The position numbers and the translations under genes are program-made. From Cyprinodon diabolis (Eukaryota; Chordata; Actinopteri; Cyprinodontiformes; Cyprinodontidae), in assembly GCA_030533445.1 (NCBI GenBank), contig CM060072.1:24325109-24389108 (forward strand): 64,000 bases of DNA, written 5' to 3'. The notes below the pieces were generated by a model. It made no database searches and was not told the origin of the DNA. It saw nothing but the letters and a program-made list of their open reading frames with translations. Shown here in pieces: positions 1 through 11,417 of this stretch (positions are counted from its first letter, which is position 1; each line of letters starts with the position of its first letter).

Positions 1-101
1 CTGATTAATTTTAGATGATATCCACCTGACAAGCTGCAGCCTTAAGGAATTGCATTTTTTCTTTTAGTTCGCCTGTATATCAGTGTTAGGTTTCTGTTTT
101 C

Positions 102-662
102 TGTCATGTTTTTCTTTTGAGTATCCAGTTTTGCTTTTCTCTCTGGTTTAATTCTTAGTTTATTGTGTTTTTTAGTTGTTGTGTTTTCTAGTTATTTCCA
201 GTCTTCCAGGTTTTTCATTTGTTGTCCGCTGCTGCCCTCTTGTGTTCCCCTTTCTCCCTAGCTCCTGTTTTTGCTCTGTCCTCACCTGTCCCCAATCTTC
301 TCATTAGCCCTCTCTTTGTCTCTGTCTCCTTTAAAAGCCCTCTCTCTTTGCTGGGTCCTCGTCCAACCTCGTCTAACATGCTCCGACTTCGTCTCTCTGA
401 GCGTTCCTCCTTGTGTTGTGAATCCTCTAATGTCTCCATGGTTTCTGGTTTGTTTTTACTTATTTTTCATGTTTTGAATTTTGGTATTTTTGGACTCCTG
501 GTTTCTCGTTAGATTTTTGGACTTTGGTTTCATTTTCTGGATTCTTGGTTGCCTGTTCGTTCAGACTTTGTTTTTCAGTTACTCATCCTTATATCTACTT
601 ACAATTCACCTCTGCCTTCCTGCCTCTGCTTTGGGTCAACAATCCACAAACAAATCCTGACA
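102..662 (+). mobile_element. Gypsy-like solo LTR, diverged
   Basis: The segment opens with TGTCATG and closes with CCTGACA, the TG...CA ends of an LTR. It is T-rich on this strand, carries a TATA-like CTTTAAAAG near 330, and ends in a fish-LTR-like run (TTTGGGTC... then CAAACAAATCCTGACA). No internal gag or pol adjoins it, so it would be a solo LTR. I see no matching 5-bp target duplication (TTTTC on the left, ATCAG on the right), which leaves the exact ends uncertain. The open frames inside it (for example 219-512) read as low-complexity LTR sequence and not as protein. Confidence 0.55.
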
Positions 663-1646
663 ATCAGACTGGACTGTAGATGCAACCGTGAAGCCATCTT
701 CAAGAAGGGAGAAAGCAAATTATATTTCTTAAGGAACCTTGGGTCCTTCAATGTTTGCAACAAGATGCTGCACATCTTTTCTAAGTATTTCGTAAAAAAA
801 TGTTTTTTTGTGGAAAAATGAACATAAAAACTTATAAGGAGTGGCTTTGTTCTGGTAACTTCTCTAGACCTTATCTAACCTCTGGAATATATATATATAT
901 ATTTTTTACATTTAATAATCCTTTATATAATGGAGAACATTACGTAAATCCAAGAGCATCCTGGTTAGAAGAATATGCAACACAATCCTCACGTCCTCAG
1001 TCACACGCTTCTCCAGATTAGAACACTACAGGAGGTCCTTCCTGTTGACAGCTGTATTAATATATTCTTATAAGCCTTTCAAGAATATATACTCTCCCTT
1101 CAGAATTATTCAATCATTTTTTTTATTGAATTCAGAGTTGTCTGCTGAATTTGTGCCACACAAGTTTCACACATATACTTTGTGTAACATTGTTGGGACA
1201 CATTATTGTTTAGACATAAACATAACACTAATGGCCAACATTTAAGCTTAAATAGAAATACAGTGATGTCTCAATACCCAAAAACATATATTTCAAATTT
1301 TCATTACCTGAAACTCCCTAAGAAATTAGCGTAATAAAGGAAACATAAAAAAGGCGTAGAGGAAACTAGTTTAACACTCTGCTGATATCAACTGAATTAT
1401 TGCTGAATTATGAGCACAGGCATAGTCCTTTGAGTGAGACTTTTCCTTAAGGGATCCTTAAATGAGGTCATTTGTTAATTAAAGCAAAGCTTAAAAATGA
1501 GCAGCAATTAAAAAAAATGTTGGCTCTATATGTTTTAGACTTACACTTAACTTGCTCATTGACACAATACCCATTCTACCTGCATTTGACTCTTAAAGAC
1601 TTTTAAAGTTATTTATGAATTGAAGCAAAAATGTTTCTGTATTGAT
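663..1646. other. AT-rich flank, nothing recognised
   Basis: No gene, RNA or classifiable repeat seen. There is a short (AT)n run near 889-902. The open frames are short and biased by base composition. Confidence 0.5.
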
Positions 1647-1730
1647 TCCATCCATCCATCCATCCATCCATCCATCCATCCATCCATCCATCCATCCATC
1701 CATCCATCCATCCATCCATCCATCCATCCA
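1647..1730. repeat. (ATCC)n tetranucleotide microsatellite
   Basis: About 21 uninterrupted copies of ATCC/CATC, 84 bp. Several fish LINE and SINE families end in such tetranucleotide tails, but I cannot identify an element body beside this one. Confidence 0.95.
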
Positions 1731-2301
1731 ATGAATTAAAATAATCTTTTTAATATTGTTTTGGAGAAAATAAATTGGATGGTGGGTATTTATAAAGCTT
1801 CATAAGTTATCTTTTTTTAAAGGTCACGTACATATGTGATTCAAGAGAAATTGTATCAAACAAGGGCAAACATTCTTTTTGGATTGAAAGGGACTCCTGT
1901 CTTTATATTGCAGTCTGTCTTTCTTGGGTTAACAAAGACCATAAATTACATAAATAAACCTACTGGCCTTAAGATTTTTGTTTACTATCTTTTGATTTCT
2001 TATTTTTTCCATTTGAAGAAGCTCAGTGACGTATGGTCAGGTGGTTGGATAGCGAAGATAAACACAGAGGCCTCTTATCAAATTTATGAGCCTGTGTTAG
2101 GAAACAGAGGATCCAGGAAAAAAACAAAAATAGAATACAAATGAATAAAATAAACAACATAAAATGACATAAGAATTGAGTTGATGTGTGGCGTACTGGT
2201 GGAGCAGGACATGTATGATGGGTTTATGTCCTGACTTTGCAGCAACTTTTCTTCCCTTCTTTATCTGCCTGTTTCCTGTCTGAATGCCATGCAGCACAAT
2301 G
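1731..2301. other. Non-coding, nothing recognised
   Basis: AT-rich sequence between the microsatellite and a solo LTR. The reading frames at 1836-2144 (+) and 2097-2378 (-) have no recognisable domain, and the second runs into the LTR. Confidence 0.4.
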
Positions 2302-3002
2302 TGTTGGGATCTGGAGCTGTACCACCTGTCTCCAGCAGAGTTCACTGTGGATCCTCCTGAGCTGAGCCTTCGACACACCTGATACCCATCTCATCATCAG
2401 GAGGATCCTCCACCATACAAGCTGCCCTCAGACCTCACATCAACGCCGCAGTGTTTATCCAGTTTGGTTAGCACCTGAGCCTAACTTCCTCTGTGAAATC
2501 TTTGTTGCCTCTAGTCTCCTAGCTGGAAACTAATTACCTTTGTCTCTGCCTACAGGAAACCTGTTTTTGTCCTGTAAGCTCTGGATGAGCTTAACCTGTC
2601 GAGCCTGCCCTCAGAGCCAAACCTGAAGAACCTTCTCTGGATTTCCCATGCTGCTCTGGACTAAGAGCTGGAAAATCAAGGTCTGTCCTATCGTTAGATG
2701 CAAGACGCTGAAGCTGAAACTGAACTCTGCTGAATCAAACAGTCTCTGGAATCAACAGTGCCTCTCTCAAAGCCAAACCCGGATTCTTCAAGGTAGATCT
2801 CTGAAGATAACATTTCCACATTCACCAGCTAAGTGGCTAACTGAACTGTGTCCTTTCCAGTTACCTGTGAACCAGATCCCCAGAGGTGAACCAGTACCTG
2901 ACTCTTTCATTGTTCCATTGTTCAATAAACATTGTTAACTTTTACTCCAGTTTCCGTCTCCGTGGTGTTCTGCATATTGGGTCTTTTAAAATCAAATTAA
3001 CA
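2302..3002 (+). mobile_element. Solo LTR, Tf1/sushi-type gypsy family (old copy)
   Basis: Colinear along its length with the 5' LTR at 48607-49317. Shared landmarks are TGTTGGGATCTGGAG at the start, the block ACGCCGCAGTGTT near 2444, GTTTGGTTAGC just after, an AATAAA near 2924, and GTGTTCTGCAT near the end. It is clearly more diverged than the other copies. No convincing 5-bp target duplication flanks it (left AATG, right CCCTG), consistent with age or a rearranged edge. The frame at 2648-2938 is LTR sequence. Confidence 0.8.
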
Positions 3003-5279
3003 CCCTGACTTGAAAGCAAGCTGCAGAAGCAAAAAATTATGTAAAACATGCCATTGTGTATCCAATATGCAGTTGTACTTCAATTAAAAAAATCATCTAA
3101 TAAAATAAATTGACAAAAGTAATAAAAAATGATAAGAAATGGAAACAATGACATTTATTTTGAATATATAAATGCATATTTATATATTAATGAATAAGGG
3201 AATTGAACAAGCCTGATGGTGCTCTTGAATTAAACTTTTGTTGAGCAACATTCACTGAAATCAGGTGTTTTCTGTCATTTTCAGGAAATGTTCAGTCAGC
3301 CTTCTGCACCCCTTGACAGGTATGTTGGTTCAATGTTTAATGGCAAGTACTATAATTTGTCTAGGACAGGTTGTTTTTTTTTAGGAGTTGAAATAAAAAT
3401 GTAAAATCAATCTTTTATTTTACTTAATTACAATTTAGTAGATTTTTATTTATGATTACTTTCCTTTTTTGAAATGGAAAGGTATGTAAACTGTATATTT
3501 AAAATGATTGCAGAGCTGAACCACAAGTCATAACACCCATTTTGGCTTTCATTACACCCAGCTAGTAACTATATTTAAAGGCCCTTTGGAAGCCATTATA
3601 AATAAATACTTGTAATAATTGCATGACCTGCAGTGTTGGCACCTCAGATCAAATGTCTAGTAGCAGCACAGAAACTGCCCAGCAGATGGTGGTAAACTCC
3701 ATGCATTATCAGGGCAGATTGTCTTTTCAGCTCCATTACATCTCATTGAACATCTTCTTAAAAGGTAATTTTACACCTCCAGTGATTATGACTGAAAATA
3801 TTCAAAGGATTCAAACTCTTTTTTTTTTTTTGCTAAAGCATTATGAACTAAATCACCTTTTTCATTTATTTATTAATTAATTTATTTATCTTTGTTAAAC
3901 CAACAATGAAATCCATGGCAAATAGCAGCTATCTTTGCTTAAAAACATTTAAAAAATTCTAATAACCATTTCCACTACTCACATCTATCTCTTTTTTGTT
4001 TGCATAATTGTTTATTTGTTTGCGTCCAACGCATATACCAGCAAACAGAGTACATACATTGTACCCACGAGGTTGCATAATCCATAACATTCCCTCACTG
4101 TGGTGTATTTTTCAGATTAACATTAGGGCTTTACTCCCACCACCAGCTACTTACTCATGCTGATATGCCATGAGAGTGAATGTGAGCTATATCATTACAT
4201 GCTGCAGTGGACAAGTGAATGCATTAGCACCCTAAGAAGTCCCCAGCTGCCTATTAATTAGCGAGCTTGTGGGTTGGTGGGCATTATCAGCATGAAAAGG
4301 TTACCGCAAGCTAACAAGCAGAACGACTATTTGTCGGGATAGTACTTTGGTCAATGTTACTGCTAGTTTTTGCTGTATCCTATCCTAATGCTAGTTAACC
4401 AGTCTCTTCCCTGAGTAAGTGTTTAAACACAAACATTTTTACAGTGTTGTATGTGAGTATATTTCAGAGTGAAATAATGTATTTTTTTTATTGCCTGGTT
4501 GCCATTCTAACAGATTTTCCTCATTGACGTGATCAGCAAAGAACCTGGAGCACAAATGATCCTTTTAGGCCAATTTCCATTTATTACTCATGCTGCCGAC
4601 GTGTGCCTGATGCCCATGATGCTTTGACAATGTTCTCTGCTGCAGGCTGGTTTACCTCTACAAGCCACTTGCATATCAAGGACCACAGGGATAGCTCGCA
4701 TTTGTGCTCTGCCTGGTGATACTGTGGTTCCGTCTGACGGTCAGACACATTCTGTCTGTCTGCACAGGAGGAAGCTATGAGATCCCTCTCACTATACTGC
4801 ATATCGCGCTGTGAAGGAAAACAATAGGGGGATTAGACTCTGGCTGCTTTTTACTCTCAATTTCAACTGAAGACTTTGTTTCCTCATTGACTCTGTCACT
4901 GACCGACCCAGTAAAAGAAATAACAAAGTGGTTACCACAGATCTGTATCTCTGCAAATAACAATCATTTGATTAAATGTATGAATAGCACACTGCTGTGC
5001 TGGAGTTTACATACCTTTCAAGTATTTTTCATATTACTGACACAAATCTTACGATATTTTTTGTGAGGGGTTTGAAGTAGTACATTTCAGTGTAGCATGT
5101 ATTTCTCTTCAGGGGTTTCTGAGTCAACACTTAGCCTTAAAAACAGAACCTTTGACAGTGACAGGCGCTCTTTTCTTTTCAGGTAGGTCTCTGCCAGCTT
5201 TCAAATCTTAAGAAAGAACATTTCTTCTTCATTTTATCAAATAGATTTTGCACCACAGCTTAACTTCAGACAGACTGAC
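3003..5279. other. Non-coding upstream flank
   Basis: Nothing classifiable. The stretch near 4190-4330 is less AT-rich and contains a TAATTA core (about 4254-4259); it could be a conserved non-coding element, but that cannot be judged without an alignment. Confidence 0.4.
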
Positions 5280-5400
5280 TTTAGAGCTTCTGTACATTCA
5301 ACGCTGTTTTTAAAAGTCTTGCCACAAATTCTAAATCAAATGTTGCACTGGGCCATTTGTAGCCATGATAATGATTTGATTTAAACAATTCAATCAGATT
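5280..5400 (-). pseudogene. Tc1-like transposase relic
   Basis: Read on the minus strand, a decayed stretch resembles the C-terminal catalytic segment of Tc1 transposases (NLWQDF after a stop, where the family has IENLWQDL). The plus-strand text around 5310-5350 has the matching TCTTGCCACAAATTCT phrase common in fish Tc1 relics. It is too short and degraded to define ends or TIRs. Confidence 0.35.
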
Positions 5401-5440
5401 TTGTTTTATATGACCAAAGCACCTTCTACCTAAGTTCACT

Positions 5441-5454
5441 GCGCCCCCTTGTGG
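5441..5454 (-). promoter_or_regulatory. CTCF-like motif
   Basis: The minus-strand sequence CCACAAGGGGGCGC matches the vertebrate CTCF core CCASYAGRKGGCRS at 13 of 14 positions. Motif match only; occupancy is unknown. Confidence 0.35.
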
Positions 5455-7080
5455 ATTGTGACATACTACAAATGGGAACTATTGTTGCTTCTTTCAAAAA
5501 TAGTTTCTACATTTCCATCAAGTCCAGCTTTTAAGTGTGGCAGTGTTTGGGTCTGTATCTCTTCTAAGGCCTCCCATCGGCCTTTTGGGTGCTTTCCTTA
5601 CACATGCCTTACCCAAACCTCAGGCCTGCTGGTTGTTTTCATGATTGGTAAGAAGAACAATGCATTTTCTTCCACATATCTCAATCATAGCTTGATCTAA
5701 ACTGCAAATGGGTTTTTCTGAAATGTGTATTTCATTCTGTTTTTGTATGATAGAAATTTGTTATAACCTGACTTTCACAAACAAATGCTTTAAACTTTTT
5801 CCCTGACCAGTCTGCTGCCTTTCTTTGCTTTCAATAAGTTTTTTGTTAATTGATGTTCTCTAACAAAACTCAGAGACCTTCAGTAGTTCTTGTATCCTTT
5901 TAAAAAGAAAATATGTGGCTCTGTTTTTTAAGGATAATTAGAAATAAGAGGACTCAAAATATATGCACAGCACATTTCCAAATTATTAGGCTGTAAAAAT
6001 CTAAAAAAACATGGATGTTTTGCTTATACCAAATAACCATGGAAGATTATTTCTTATAAGGTAGTTATTTGAGAGGTGAGTACAAAAGCATTATCAAACC
6101 TTACTTTATGGTTTAGTGCAACGTTATGGTGGCCAGTCATAGACTGAAGGTTGTAGTTGTGTAATAACAAAATAAGTTAATGTGATTTAAACATATATAT
6201 GGGGATATAAATCACTTTAAAAAAAGTTATCAATATCTGTTCACCAAAAGGATCAAGAAATATCTGCCTCACACTGAGACTAAAATGGCTTTAAAATTCA
6301 GGCTGAATAATGTCAAAATGTCAAACGCCTCAGAGAGTCTAGGCAGCACAAACCAGTTTTAAAGTGCACTTTATGAAGCGAAGCAAAGAGTAACGGCATT
6401 GCTTTTATCAGTGTAAACAACCACACTTACCCACATTTTTAGGTTTGTCAAAGCTCAACAGGTGTGTAGATGCACCACTGACTAACTCCAAGCCAGCCTA
6501 CATGCACAGAGCATGACAAAGCAATCTGCTGAAGCTGTGTTTATAACATCTAAGAAAAACTAAATTCCCCGTACATCTGTAGCTATCAGTGGCCATCTGT
6601 GATGTGAAACACAAAACGAGACCCGGAATCTAAACTGTAGCATGTTTCCGGACATATGGTGAATTGAACACATAACCTGGGATGAGGATGGTATGCTGCT
6701 GGGAATACAGAGAGCAGCTGTGCCCAACTAACAGCCACCTCACAGTGATGACCCTCTAAGCAGCACCGAGAAATTGGCACCTCAGTAATTGAGCTGCCAC
6801 ATGTGGGTGTCTGTTGTTCCAGATAAACCAGAAATATTCTACATTAATGCAAAATTAATATTTTCAGAGCAAGAAAAAAAAAAAAAGATTTTTTTCAATC
6901 ATTTAGAAAACTGAATTTTATTGTTTTTGGATTTTATTAAAAAAAGGAAAAAAAACCCTCCCCTACATTAAACTAGAAATTTAACATTTTCTAAAAGGTG
7001 TAATCTCTTGCAATTTTCATATTTAGATGTTTCAGATGAATAAAAACATCAAACATGAAGGGAAAGACCAAGATATAACT
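5455..7080. other. Non-coding upstream flank
   Basis: AT-rich sequence without a recognisable gene or repeat family. A 64-codon minus-strand frame at 6586-6780 has no domain. Confidence 0.4.
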
Positions 7081-7260
7081 ACTGTATTTTCTGGACTATA
7101 GAGCGCACCTTGCTAGAAGCCGTGGCCACTAAATTTCTTAAAAAAAACAAAACACTTTGGTTCAGTGAAGGTCTGTGATTCAAAATATAAAAAAAATATT
7201 TGTGGCTTTTGTGGATTAAAAAAAAAAAAATTTTTCAAAGTAAAAATTCACTGCCAAAAA
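7081..7260. repeat. Fragment of an interspersed repeat, unclassified
   Basis: Begins TACTGTATTTTCTGGACTAT followed by AGAGCGCACC, a phrase that recurs with small variations in fish and amphibian interspersed repeats. It passes into A-rich sequence. The family and ends cannot be set from one copy. Confidence 0.35.
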
Positions 7261-9713
7261 AACCCCCACACCTTATTGGTAGCATGAGTGTCCAACCACC
7301 TCTCAGCGAAAACGTCTTTTTTCAACAAGGACACATTAAATTGAATTATTTCCCTTAATAAATAAAACAGTCTAAACTTCTCCTTGTACTAACTAAGACT
7401 GTCACAGTTTGTTTGTTTTCAAATCATATAAGTGTAAAAAAAAGGCAAACACTGAAGAAATCTACTGAGAGGCAAATGCTTTTATAATATATGGAAGACA
7501 GAAGTCAGAAATCAGATTTATTCTTGCAGAAGTCTGTTTTTCTTTTCTTCTCAGAATTGTGGGAAAAATGCCAAAATTCTTAATTATAGAAAGTCACATT
7601 TTTGAGAAAAATAGAAAAAGAATGTCATAGATTAAAGTCAGGTCTTTGGAAAAAAGTTAGAAATTAACCAAAAATTCTGAAATTAAAGTTGGAATTCTCA
7701 GGAAAAGGTTCAGATGAAAAAAAAGCAGTCATAATTCTAAAATAAAAATAATAATTCAGACTTTTTATTCAGTGGACTGTCATCAAATGGTCCTTTCCTC
7801 TTCTGTTGTAAACTGTATTAGATAACATACACTAAAAGAGTAGTTCTAATAAATCCTGAGCTTGTGGCCCCACCTAATGAAAAAGTAGGCCACTGTTCAA
7901 ACAGCAGCCCCATGATCTGGATGCGTTGCTTGGGTCCAGCCTGTTTAGATGACCAAAGCTTGTCCTTGGCCTACTTTTGGGCCAGAAGCACACCATTAGA
8001 TCCAAAACACTTTAGTCTTTGAGCAAAGCTGCACAGCAGGATGGACTCTGCATATTTCTGGGTGAGTGCTATTGAAGTTTTATTAAAGAACTATCATAAT
8101 GGAGGTTTGTCTGCTTTCAGCATCCAAGCTCGTCCGCAGGGAGTGGTTTTTCTCTTTGCTTCTTGTAGCATGATATATTTTTAACAGCATGTGCATGTGT
8201 AAGTATGTGTGCCGCTGCGTATGAGTGGGTGTTTTATATGGAGAAGAAAAGCTTGGTAGGAGATATATGCTTTCTCCTCGTTTACATAATCCTCATCAGT
8301 GTTATGTAATTTTTCACAGACAAATCTTTTGGTAGTTAAAGCCTAAAGATGCACAATGCAGCTCAAGAAAATAAGACTCTCATAAGTTCTTTGAAAGAAA
8401 ATGAGAAGGAGGAACTGTTCCTGCACAACCCCACTTATATAGAGGTCAGCCATGTTAAATAATCTAAATAGACCTTTTCTGTTTCAAAGCACCTGCTCAA
8501 AACCTAAACAAATATTATTTTATATAAAAAAATAAATAAAAAAATAAACCCTGGTAGGTTTAAAAATAAAATTAGGAAGCCTATTTTTTAGATAGTTTAC
8601 TTTCTGAGACACAAGTGAAAAGAACTTGAATTTGCAATTTATTTGAAGCAAAGTGAAAAAGCCTCTGATTGGTGACTGAAAAAGTTATGAATAAAACAGT
8701 CAAACTTATATCAATACAATCAGATCTGTCTTCCTTGTTTCTGAAGAGTAGTAACTGTTGTCAGTTTAAAAAAAAAGGGGAAATAAAATGAAATTTCCAT
8801 GCTGTGTAAATACATACTTCTTTGTTCCCCTTTCCAAAACAAAAGTACAAAAGAATGCTGATTTGATTTATTCCTATTTAATTGCAGCCAAAATTAAGAA
8901 CCTATGAGTATTTGTGACTATTGTAAAGTACAATCATTGTTGCTGAATACTTAGTTACTCACTTGCTGTATTAAAACATGTCAAAATAACAAAATGATAA
9001 AAAGAAAAACCAACAACACATGGTCGTACATTAAATTTAATGCATAAAGATTTTGGTTCCCATAAGAACATAGGTCCCCATGATGTGGCTATGTGAACAT
9101 TTTTAAGCCCCCACACCGTTGTAAAAAAAGGTACACACACCCACACACACACACTTACCCCTAAAGAGCTTTATATTATTTATAATATGTGCTGCATTTA
9201 TGTTCAACCCCACAAAAAACACAGCTTCCAAAGCTTGTATTTTCAAGTCTTGGTTTATCATTACAGATCTGTCTGGTCATAAAATTGCCAGAAAATTCAG
9301 TTTATATTCATATTTTATCAGAGCACTATAGTTAGTGACAAATAGCAAAATGTCAACCATCTTTCAACTTTTCAAACGGATCAGACTTGTAAATCACAGT
9401 AAACCGTCACTATGATTCTCAAACCTGAGCTGTAAATCTGTAATGATGCTCCAGCGTCATTACAACAGACCCTGCTACCATTGATAAAATAATAAAACAT
9501 TGTTTCATTTCTCTTTGAACATTGGCCTGTCAATTTAAGATAACCTTGCTGAGCTCTTTGATTTTGATGATGCTGTTTGTACCCTTATGCCCTCTAAGAA
9601 ATCTCCAAGGCCTTTATAAACTGCTCTATTTACATTCAGATTAATAATTGACTTTATTTAAAATGCTACTTTTGCCAGTAATGACTGAACTGAACTTTAA
9701 GGTAAACCAAAGA
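7261..9713. other. Non-coding upstream flank
   Basis: AT-rich, with a short (CA)n tract near 9133-9153. No gene, RNA or defined transposon seen. Confidence 0.4.
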
Positions 9714-9754
9714 TAGATGGATAGATAGATAGATAGACTGATAGCAAAGATACA

Positions 9755-9801
<47 letters not shown>
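9714..9801. repeat. (GATA)n and (AT)n microsatellites
   Basis: About six GATA units (9714-9737) and then a 44-bp (AT)n run (9758-9801) that directly abuts the Tc1 element. The last TA (9800-9801) serves as the left target-site copy of that element. The bases TACAGTG just before the AT run repeat the canonical outer end of this transposon type, by chance or as a displaced terminus. Confidence 0.9.
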
Positions 9802-9805
<4 letters not shown>

Positions 9806-10017
9806 GGGGCAAAAAAGTATTTAGTCAGCCACCAATAGTGCAAGTTCTCCCACTCAAAAAGATGAGAGAGGCCGGTAATTTTCATCATAGATACACCTCA
9901 ACTATGAGAGACAAAATGAGAAAAAAAAATCCAGAAAATCACATTGTCTGATTTTTAAAGAATTTATTTGCAAAATATGGTGGAAAATAAGTATTTGGTC
10001 AATAACAAAAGTTCATC

Positions 10018-11040
10018 TCAATACTTTGTTATATACCCTTTGTTGGCAATGACAGAGATCAAACGTTTTCTGTAAGTCTTCACAAGGTTTTCACACACTG
10101 TTGCTGGTATTTTGGCCCATTCCTCCATGCAGATCTCCTCTAGAGCAGTGATGTTCGGGGGCTGTCGCTGGGCAACACGCACTTTCAACTCCCTCCAAAG
10201 ATTTTCTATGGGGTTGAGATCTGGAGACTGGCTAGGCCACTCCAGGACCTTGAAATGCTTCTTACGAAGCCACTCCTTCGTTACCCGGGCGATGTGTTTG
10301 GGATCATTGTCATGCTGAAAGACCCAGCCATGTTTCATCTTCAATGCCCTTGCTGATGGAAGGAGGTTTTCACTCAAAATTTGATGATACATGGCCCCAT
10401 TCATTCTTTCCTTCACACGGATCAGTCGTCCTGGTCCCTTAGCAGAAAAACAGCCCCAAAGCATGATGTTTCCACCCCCATGCTTCACTGTAGGTATGGT
10501 GTTCTTTGGATGCAACTCAGCATTCTCTCTCCTCCAAACACGACGAGTAGAGTTTTTACCAAAAAGTTCTATTTTGGTTTCATCTGACCATATGATATTC
10601 TCCCAGTCATCGTCTGGATCATCCAACTGCTCTCTAGCAAACTTGAGACGGGCCTTGACATGTACTGGCTTAAGCAGGGGGACACGTCTGGCACTGCAGG
10701 ATTTGAGTCCCTGGCGGCGTAGTGTGTTACTGATGGTAGCCTTTGTTACTTTGGTCCCAGCTCTCTGCAGGTCATTCACTAGGTCCCCTCGTGTGGTTCT
10801 GGGATTTGTACTCACCGTTCTTGTGATCATTTTGACCCCACGGGGTGAGATCTTGCATGGAGCCCCAGATCGAGGAAGATTATCAGTGGTCTTGTATGTT
10901 TTCCATTTTCTAATAATTGATCCCACAGTTGATTTCTTCACACCAAGCTGTTTACCTATTGCAGATTCAGACTTCCCAGCCTGGTGCAGGTCTATAATTT
11001 TGTTTCGGGTGTCCTTTGACAGCTCTCTAGTTTTGGCCAT
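10018..11040 (-). CDS. Tc1 transposase (DD34E), intact, 340 aa
   Basis: Cut-and-paste transposase that binds the direct repeats in its own TIRs and moves the element into TA sites in the nucleus. Residues 1-110 form the paired-like double helix-turn-helix DNA-binding region, with SIIRKWK in the first half. The catalytic triad is complete: D153 in [10 protein letters not shown]244 in FQHDNDPKH, and E279 in [11 protein letters not shown], with 34 residues between the second D and the E. The glycine-rich [14 protein letters not shown] is also present. The 340-aa length equals that of Sleeping Beauty-type enzymes. No internal stops or frameshifts. The start is set by ATG at 11040 in a good context, just inside the right TIR. 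One oddity is isoleucine at 250, where relatives usually have threonine (DPKHTAR). Activity is not implied by an open frame alone. Confidence 0.95.
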   Translation of the reverse strand: MAKTRELSKDTRNKIIDLHQAGKSESAIGKQLGVKKSTVGSIIRKWKTYKTTDNLPRSGAPCKISPRGVKMITRTVSTNPRTTRGDLVNDLQRAGTKVTKATISNTLRRQGLKSCSARRVPLLKPVHVKARLKFAREQLDDPDDDWENIIWSDETKIELFGKNSTRRVWRRENAELHPKNTIPTVKHGGGNIMLWGCFSAKGPGRLIRVKERMNGAMYHQILSENLLPSARALKMKHGWVFQHDNDPKHIARVTKEWLRKKHFKVLEWPSQSPDLNPIENLWRELKVRVAQRQPPNITALEEICMEEWAKIPATVCENLVKTYRKRLISVIANKGYITKY

Positions 11041-11206
11041 GGTGGAGTTTAGAGTGTGACTGTTTGAGGTTGTGGACAGGTGTCTTTTATACTGATAACG
11101 AGTTCAAGCAGGTGCCATTAATGAAGGTAACGAGTGGAGGACAGAAGAGCCTCTTACAGAAGAAGTTACAGGTCTGTGAGAGCCAGAAATCTTGCTTGTT
11201 TGTAAC

Positions 11207-11415
11207 TGACCAAATACTTATTTTCCACCATATTTTGCAAATAAATTCTTTAAAAATCAGACAATGTGATTTTCTGAATTTTTTTTTCTCATTTTGTCTC
11301 TCATAGTTTAGGTATATCTATGATGAAAATTACCGGCCTCTCTCATCTTTTTGAGTGGGAGAACTTGCACTTTTGGTGGCTGACTAAATACTAAATAAAA
11401 TTTTTTGCCCCACTG
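11207..11415. repeat. Right TIR of Tc1 with a 9-bp insertion in the outer direct repeat
   Basis: Compared with the left TIR, 9 extra bases (AT-only) sit between the terminal GGGGCAAAAAA and the GTATTTAGTCA core, at about 11392-11401 on the plus strand. They look like a partial tandem duplication of TATTTAG. The inner direct repeat (11207-11226) is unchanged. Altered spacing in the outer site could weaken transposase binding at this end. Confidence 0.85.
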
Positions 11416-11417
11416 TA

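Larger units (their letters stand above)
9802..11415 (-). mobile_element. Complete Tc1-type transposon with long IR/DR inverted repeats
   Basis: A 1614-bp element flanked by TA on both sides (9800-9801 and 11416-11417). The terminal inverted repeats are about 200 bp (9802-10001 and 11207-11415) and match except for roughly five substitutions and one 9-bp insertion. Each repeat has an outer (9811-9827) and an inner (9983-10001) copy of a direct repeat with core AAGTATTTNGTCA. This is the IR/DR arrangement known from Sleeping Beauty-like elements. The TIR and protein recall the fish Passport/PPTN group; I say so from memory of the family, not from a search. It encodes one intact transposase on the minus strand. 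Confidence 0.95.

Noticed and set aside
1647..1730. Regular short repeats considered as a CRISPR-like array
   Set aside because: Continuous tetranucleotide repeats without unique spacers, in a vertebrate genome.
2648..2938. 96-codon plus-strand frame
   Set aside because: It lies entirely within the old solo LTR and follows LTR sequence shared with other copies.
10391..11059. 222-codon plus-strand frame over the first Tc1
   Set aside because: It is antisense to the intact transposase and has no domain of its own.
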